NCBI GenBank assembly: GCA_019359285.1
Contig: JAHHHQ010000025.1
Span: forward strand, 124,001 to 188,000
Source of the DNA: Nodosilinea sp. WJT8-NPBG4
Lineage (GTDB): Bacteria > Cyanobacteriota > Cyanobacteriia > Phormidesmidales > Phormidesmidaceae
Length of the DNA stretch: 64,000 bases
Direction: 5' to 3'
Position numbers and translations under genes: made by a program
Notes under the pieces: model-generated
Database searches by the model: none
What the model was told of the DNA's origin: nothing
The model's input: only the letters and a program-made list of their open reading frames with translations
Shown: positions 61,201 to 64,000 of the stretch, in pieces
Numbering within the stretch: the first letter of the stretch is position 1
Layout of the letters: each line of letters opens with the position of its first letter

Positions 61201-64000
61201 GCCGGGTATCTGGTGCACAATTTCATCTGCCACTGGCGCGACCCCCTGCGACAAAGCCTGCCTGCCTTTGTGCAGGCCTACCAGAGTGGGTTGGCGACGG
61301 GCGATCTGGAATGTGTTGTGCTCAACGCCCAGGCCTATAGCCACTATGCCTATTTCGCCGGGCAGCCCCTGGAGGATTTGGCGGCGGAGATGGCCGCTTA
61401 CCGGCAAACCCTGCGTCAGCTCAAGCAGGTGTCGCTGAAGTGTTTAGAAATTGTGCAGCAGACAGTGCTCAACCTGTTGGGGGAAGGGGATCCCTGGTGC
61501 TTGAGCGGGTCGGTGTATGAGGCCGAAGCGTCGGTGCGGTTTCACCTGGAGCACGGCGATCGCACCTCCCTCTTCCACTACCACTTCAACCAGACGGTGC
61601 TCTACTACCTGTTTGGGCAGATTGAGCAGGCGGCCCAGCAGGCCGATCAGGCGGCTGCCTATCTAGATGGGGGGCGGGCCCAGTTTCCCTTTGCCCTCTA
61701 CGCCTTCTACGATGCCCTAATTCAGCTGGCGCTCGGGGATCAGAGCGCTGCTGACCACGCCACCCAGTGGCAGCGCATTCAGCAGCAGCAGGAAAAGCTG
61801 ACCCAGTGGGCCAACTCTGCGCCCAGCAACCACCGCCACCGCTGGCAGCTGGTTGAGGCCGAAATGGCCCGAGTCGAAGGGCGATACCTGGAGGCGATGG
61901 ATGCCTACGATGGGGCGATCGCCACCGCCAAAACCAATGGTTTTATTCAGGATGAAGGGCTGGCGAATGAACTAGCGGCTCGGTTTTACCTGGCCTGGGG
62001 GCGAGCCAACCTAGCCCAGCCCTATCTGCATGCTGCTTACCGCGCCTATGCCCACTGGGGGGCAAAAGCCAAAACTCAACAGCTCGAAGCCCTCTACCCC
62101 AAGGCATTGCAGGCGATGGCGGGGCTGCCCGCGCCGGGGGTGCTCAGCGCTAGCGATGAGATCAGCAGCTGCACTAGCGATACCGCCGCCCTTGATTTGG
62201 CCGCCGTGATTCAGGCGTCCCAGGCCATCTCCCAAGAACTGCGGCCCGATCAGCTGATCGTCACCCTGATGCAGCTGGTGCTAGAAAGTGCCGGGGCCGA
62301 ACGCGGGGCCTTAGTTTTACGCCAGGCCGATCAGCTCGTCGTGGTAGCCCAGTGTCTCAGCGGCGCAACCTGCCGGGTAGATCTGGTGCCCCTGCAAACC
62401 AGCCGCCGCCTGCCGGTGAGCCTGATTCACTTTGTCGATCGCACCGCTGCACCATTGGTGATCGACGACATGCGGGTCGAACCGCGCTTTGCCACCGACC
62501 CTTACCTGGTGCACCACTCACCCAAATCGGTGTTGGGGCTGCCGTTGATTCAAAAAAACCAGACGATGGGCGTGCTTTATCTGGAGAATAGTCTGACTAC
62601 GGGAGCGTTTACCCGCGATCGCATCCAGGTGTTAGACATTCTCTGTGCCCAGGCCGCCATTTCCTTTGAGAATGCCAATCTCTACCAAAACCTGGAACTA
62701 AGCAACCGAACGCTGCAGCAGTCGCTGACGAATCTGCAAAAAACCCAGGCGCAGCTGATCCAGGCTACCGATAAGCTTCAGCACGACGCCCTCTACGACG
62801 GCCTCACCAACCTGCCCAATCGCGCCTGCTTCCTCAATCTGCTCAACCACGCCATTCAGATGAGCGCCCAACACCCCAAGCGGCTCTACGCGGTGCTGTT
62901 TATGGATCTCGACCGCTTCAAAAACATCAACGACAGCCTGGGCCATTTGGTCGGCGACGAGTTCCTCAAACTGGCCAGTCAACGGCTGCAATGCTGTGTA
63001 GGTTCTGCCGATGTGGTCGCGCGGTTTGGCGGCGACGAGTTTGCCATCTTGCTCGAAGGTTTGCAGTGCCCCGATGATGCCCTGGCGATCGCCCAGCGCA
63101 TTCAAGACCAGTTTTCGCTGGCCTTTCGGGTGAGCGATTACGAAGTCTTTTCCACCGCCAGCACCGGCATTACCTACAGCACCCTCAACTATCAGATAGC
63201 TACCCACGTGCTGCGCGATGCCGACATTGCCCTCTACCAGGCCAAGGCCAAGGGCAGAAACCAGTACGTGGTGTTTGACCCCGCTATGCAAACTCAGATC
63301 ACCCAGCGGCTCCAGCTGGAGAGCGACCTGCGGCGAGCCATTGAGGCCCAAGAGTTTTGTCTCTACTACCAGCCGATCGTTTCTCTAGCTACCGGCCAGG
63401 TGCGCGGCTTTGAAGCCCTGGTGCGCTGGCAACACCCCACCCGTGGGTTAATTTCTCCCCTAGAGTTTATCCCGGTGGCCGAAGAAACCGGGCTGATTGG
63501 CCCGATCGGCTGGTGGGTGCTCGAAACCGCCTGTCAGCAGCTCATGCATTGGCAGGCGGTCTCCCCTGCGGTGCTGCTGACCATGAACGTCAATCTGTCC
63601 GCCATGCAGCTGAAGCAGCCTGAGCTGATCGAGCGGCTAGAGGTTGTACTACAGGCCACCCAAATTCCTCGGCATTGCCTCAAACTAGAGATTACTGAAA
63701 GCTGCATCCTCGACACCTTCACCTGCGAGGCTCAGTCGCTCAAGCGGCTCAAGGCCCTGGGCGTGCGGCTCTGCATTGACGACTTTGGCACGGGCTACTC
63801 ATCCCTCAGCCGCCTGCACGAGTTTCCCATCGACACCCTCAAAATCGACCGCTCCTTTGTGCAGCGCCTCAGCCCTACCGGGCCAGACAGCCAAACCTCC
63901 CTGGAGACGGTGCAGATGATTCTCACCCTGGCCCACAGCCTAGATATAGACGTGGTTGCCGAAGGCATCGAAACCGCTGCCGAACTCGCCATTCTCAAAC
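58201..64000 (+). CDS. Ser/Thr kinase-AAA ATPase-GAF-GGDEF-EAL protein (3' end outside the window)
   Basis: Open from ATG 58201 through the last base (1933 codons seen). Domain order: Hanks-type kinase (about 5-275; ATP-site Lys36, HKDIKPSN with Asp134, TDFSLAS with Asp153), AAA/MalT-type ATPase (Walker A GYSGVGKT 337-344; Walker B region VMFLDDLQWAD), a long TPR-like helical region (about 700-1320), GAF (about 1335-1495), GGDEF (1610-1614, intact) and EAL (1738-1740; LEITES and DDFGTGYSS present). The head is that of HstK-type cyanobacterial kinases, but a histidine kinase tail is replaced by a c-di-GMP cyclase and phosphodiesterase. It would couple kinase signalling to c-di-GMP turnover. 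It is 530 bp downstream of two hybrid kinases. Confidence 0.93.
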   Translation, partial: MIELPGYQVLDQLHVGVKSLVYRGRRVADGQMVVIKVLRSERPTPDELMQFRHQFAIARSLYAPNVVRPYELRPYRQSYALILEDFGGISLKQWLEHRRDEGKGELELLEFLEIAQQLADILKHLNDQGIIHKDIKPSNLLIHPKTWQVKLTDFSLASRLPREAILGQRHSMLEGTLAYISPEQTGRINRGVDYRTDYYSLGITLYELLTGRVPFSADTLMGLVYCHIAKAPPPIASVNPRVPAVVAAIVSRLMAKNPEDRYQSAVGLHHDLERCRHQLEQTGQIVAFAIGQRDRSHRFLIPEKLYGRGQAVAAVLAAFERVSMAGAIDSEIVLVAGYSGVGKTAVVNEVQRPIARQQGYFIQGKFDQFKRNTPFVGFLAALQALMQQLLSEPEAQLQAWRTGILTALGPNGQLLIDVIPELEQIIGPQPPVVDLSGQAAQHRFNRLFQNFVQVFAAPQHPLVMFLDDLQWADLASLQLMKLLIGDLQCPHLLLIGAYRDNEVSPAHPLMLTLDTLRQGGATINTVTLEPLSAMSINQLVADTLVCPVTLAQPLADLVYQKTGGNPFFATQFLRVLHQEGIIVFDPVQGAWQCDLGQARRAAISEDVVAFMAQQLQKLGPATQAVLKLAACIGNPFNLGTLALVSELPETDVAIALWSALELGLVLPQSELYTLLESEGSLEPALLPLDRPELSYRFLHDRIQQAAYSLIPADQRSQTHLTIGQLLWHKSSSAQREEQLFTIVNHLNEGQALLTATAEREQLAQLNLQAGRRAKTATAYSAALDYLHQGIALLPANTWGQQYDLTLALHQEITEVAYLCTDFEQMEHWADLTIRHAYNLLDQLPVYEMRLLADRAQGNYLAAVRTGLQVLRILDVDFAEQPTPAEVQQALANTRQLWAGQAPLSLLALPRMAAVQRLAAMQIMTKLTAPTYRALPALMPMLMAKQVEFSIRFGNSPISIFAYAGYGMALCSMGEIELGYGFGQLALKLLEQLGATTGESRAGYLVHNFICHWRDPLRQSLPAFVQAYQSGLATGDLECVVLNAQAYSHYAYFAGQPLEDLAAEMAAYRQTLRQLKQVSLKCLEIVQQTVLNLLGEGDPWCLSGSVYEAEASVRFHLEHGDRTSLFHYHFNQTVLYYLFGQIEQAAQQADQAAAYLDGGRAQFPFALYAFYDALIQLALGDQSAADHATQWQRIQQQQEKLTQWANSAPSNHRHRWQLVEAEMARVEGRYLEAMDAYDGAIATAKTNGFIQDEGLANELAARFYLAWGRANLAQPYLHAAYRAYAHWGAKAKTQQLEALYPKALQAMAGLPAPGVLSASDEISSCTSDTAALDLAAVIQASQAISQELRPDQLIVTLMQLVLESAGAERGALVLRQADQLVVVAQCLSGATCRVDLVPLQTSRRLPVSLIHFVDRTAAPLVIDDMRVEPRFATDPYLVHHSPKSVLGLPLIQKNQTMGVLYLENSLTTGAFTRDRIQVLDILCAQAAISFENANLYQNLELSNRTLQQSLTNLQKTQAQLIQATDKLQHDALYDGLTNLPNRACFLNLLNHAIQMSAQHPKRLYAVLFMDLDRFKNINDSLGHLVGDEFLKLASQRLQCCVGSADVVARFGGDEFAILLEGLQCPDDALAIAQRIQDQFSLAFRVSDYEVFSTASTGITYSTLNYQIATHVLRDADIALYQAKAKGRNQYVVFDPAMQTQITQRLQLESDLRRAIEAQEFCLYYQPIVSLATGQVRGFEALVRWQHPTRGLISPLEFIPVAEETGLIGPIGWWVLETACQQLMHWQAVSPAVLLTMNVNLSAMQLKQPELIERLEVVLQATQIPRHCLKLEITESCILDTFTCEAQSLKRLKALGVRLCIDDFGTGYSSLSRLHEFPIDTLKIDRSFVQRLSPTGPDSQTSLETVQMILTLAHSLDIDVVAEGIETAAELAILK

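Overview
The window comes from a cyanobacterial chromosome. The evidence is dense HIP1 octamers (GCGATCGC) throughout, the photosystem II genes psbN and psbH, a cyanophycinase, a type III glutamine synthetase behind a canonical NtcA promoter, a cyanobacteriochrome-type GAF protein and many cyanobacterial DUF families. The GC-rich coding style and gene content fit a filamentous, Leptolyngbya- or Nodosilinea-like lineage; this placement is an inference. No rRNA, tRNA, CRISPR array, transposase or prophage was recognised.

Layout. 1-10 kb is core: asnS (5' part), glnN, a YbaK-type deacylase, a double PTPS/QueD protein, the rpsP-khpA-phoH cluster, psbN and psbH (divergent), tatA and pth. 10-18 kb holds two DUF2382 stress-type proteins, a SulP transporter, an M3 oligopeptidase, a K+ channel split by a frameshift and a Lin0512 protein. 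18-22 kb holds cphB, then a decaying stretch: an nhaC pseudogene, an intact AstE/AspA-type zinc hydrolase and a broken hdeD. 22-29 kb has DedA, DUF3616, CHAD, DUF6335, MgtC, BrkB/YihY, a tiny acidic lipoprotein and a TspO-like protein.

29-38.6 kb is an accessory region rich in repeats. It carries SLH- and WG-repeat proteins, a duplicated lipoprotein 5' end, several families of dispersed and direct repeats, and an AT-richer two-gene unit. That unit encodes an unknown 165-aa protein and a TIR-GUN4 fusion, the best candidate for an undescribed (defence or signalling) system. A 21-bp minisatellite follows. 38.6-45.5 kb has a Uma2 nuclease, a fatty-acid-hydroxylase/CrtW carotenoid pair, a second GUN4 fusion (exported GUN4-WD40) coupled to a lipoprotein, and a CDF transporter with one in-frame amber codon.

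45.9-51.3 kb holds a GT4 glycosyltransferase, a stand-alone DXCF-type cyanobacteriochrome GAF protein, and a minus-strand run of a DUF6544-like protein, a DUF1772-like membrane protein, a GST, a 32-aa Lys-rich miniprotein and a transglutaminase. 51.5-64 kb is a signalling block: two hybrid histidine kinases 66 bp apart, then a giant Ser/Thr kinase-AAA-GAF-GGDEF-EAL protein that runs off the window.

How genes work together. glnN (ammonium assimilation, NtcA) and cphB (cyanophycin breakdown) point to nitrogen storage and recycling. rpsP/khpA/phoH form a ribosome/RNA-maintenance operon. tatA-pth look co-transcribed. Four genes or loci are disrupted (nhaC, hdeD, the K+ channel, CDF); this is either real decay or local sequence error.
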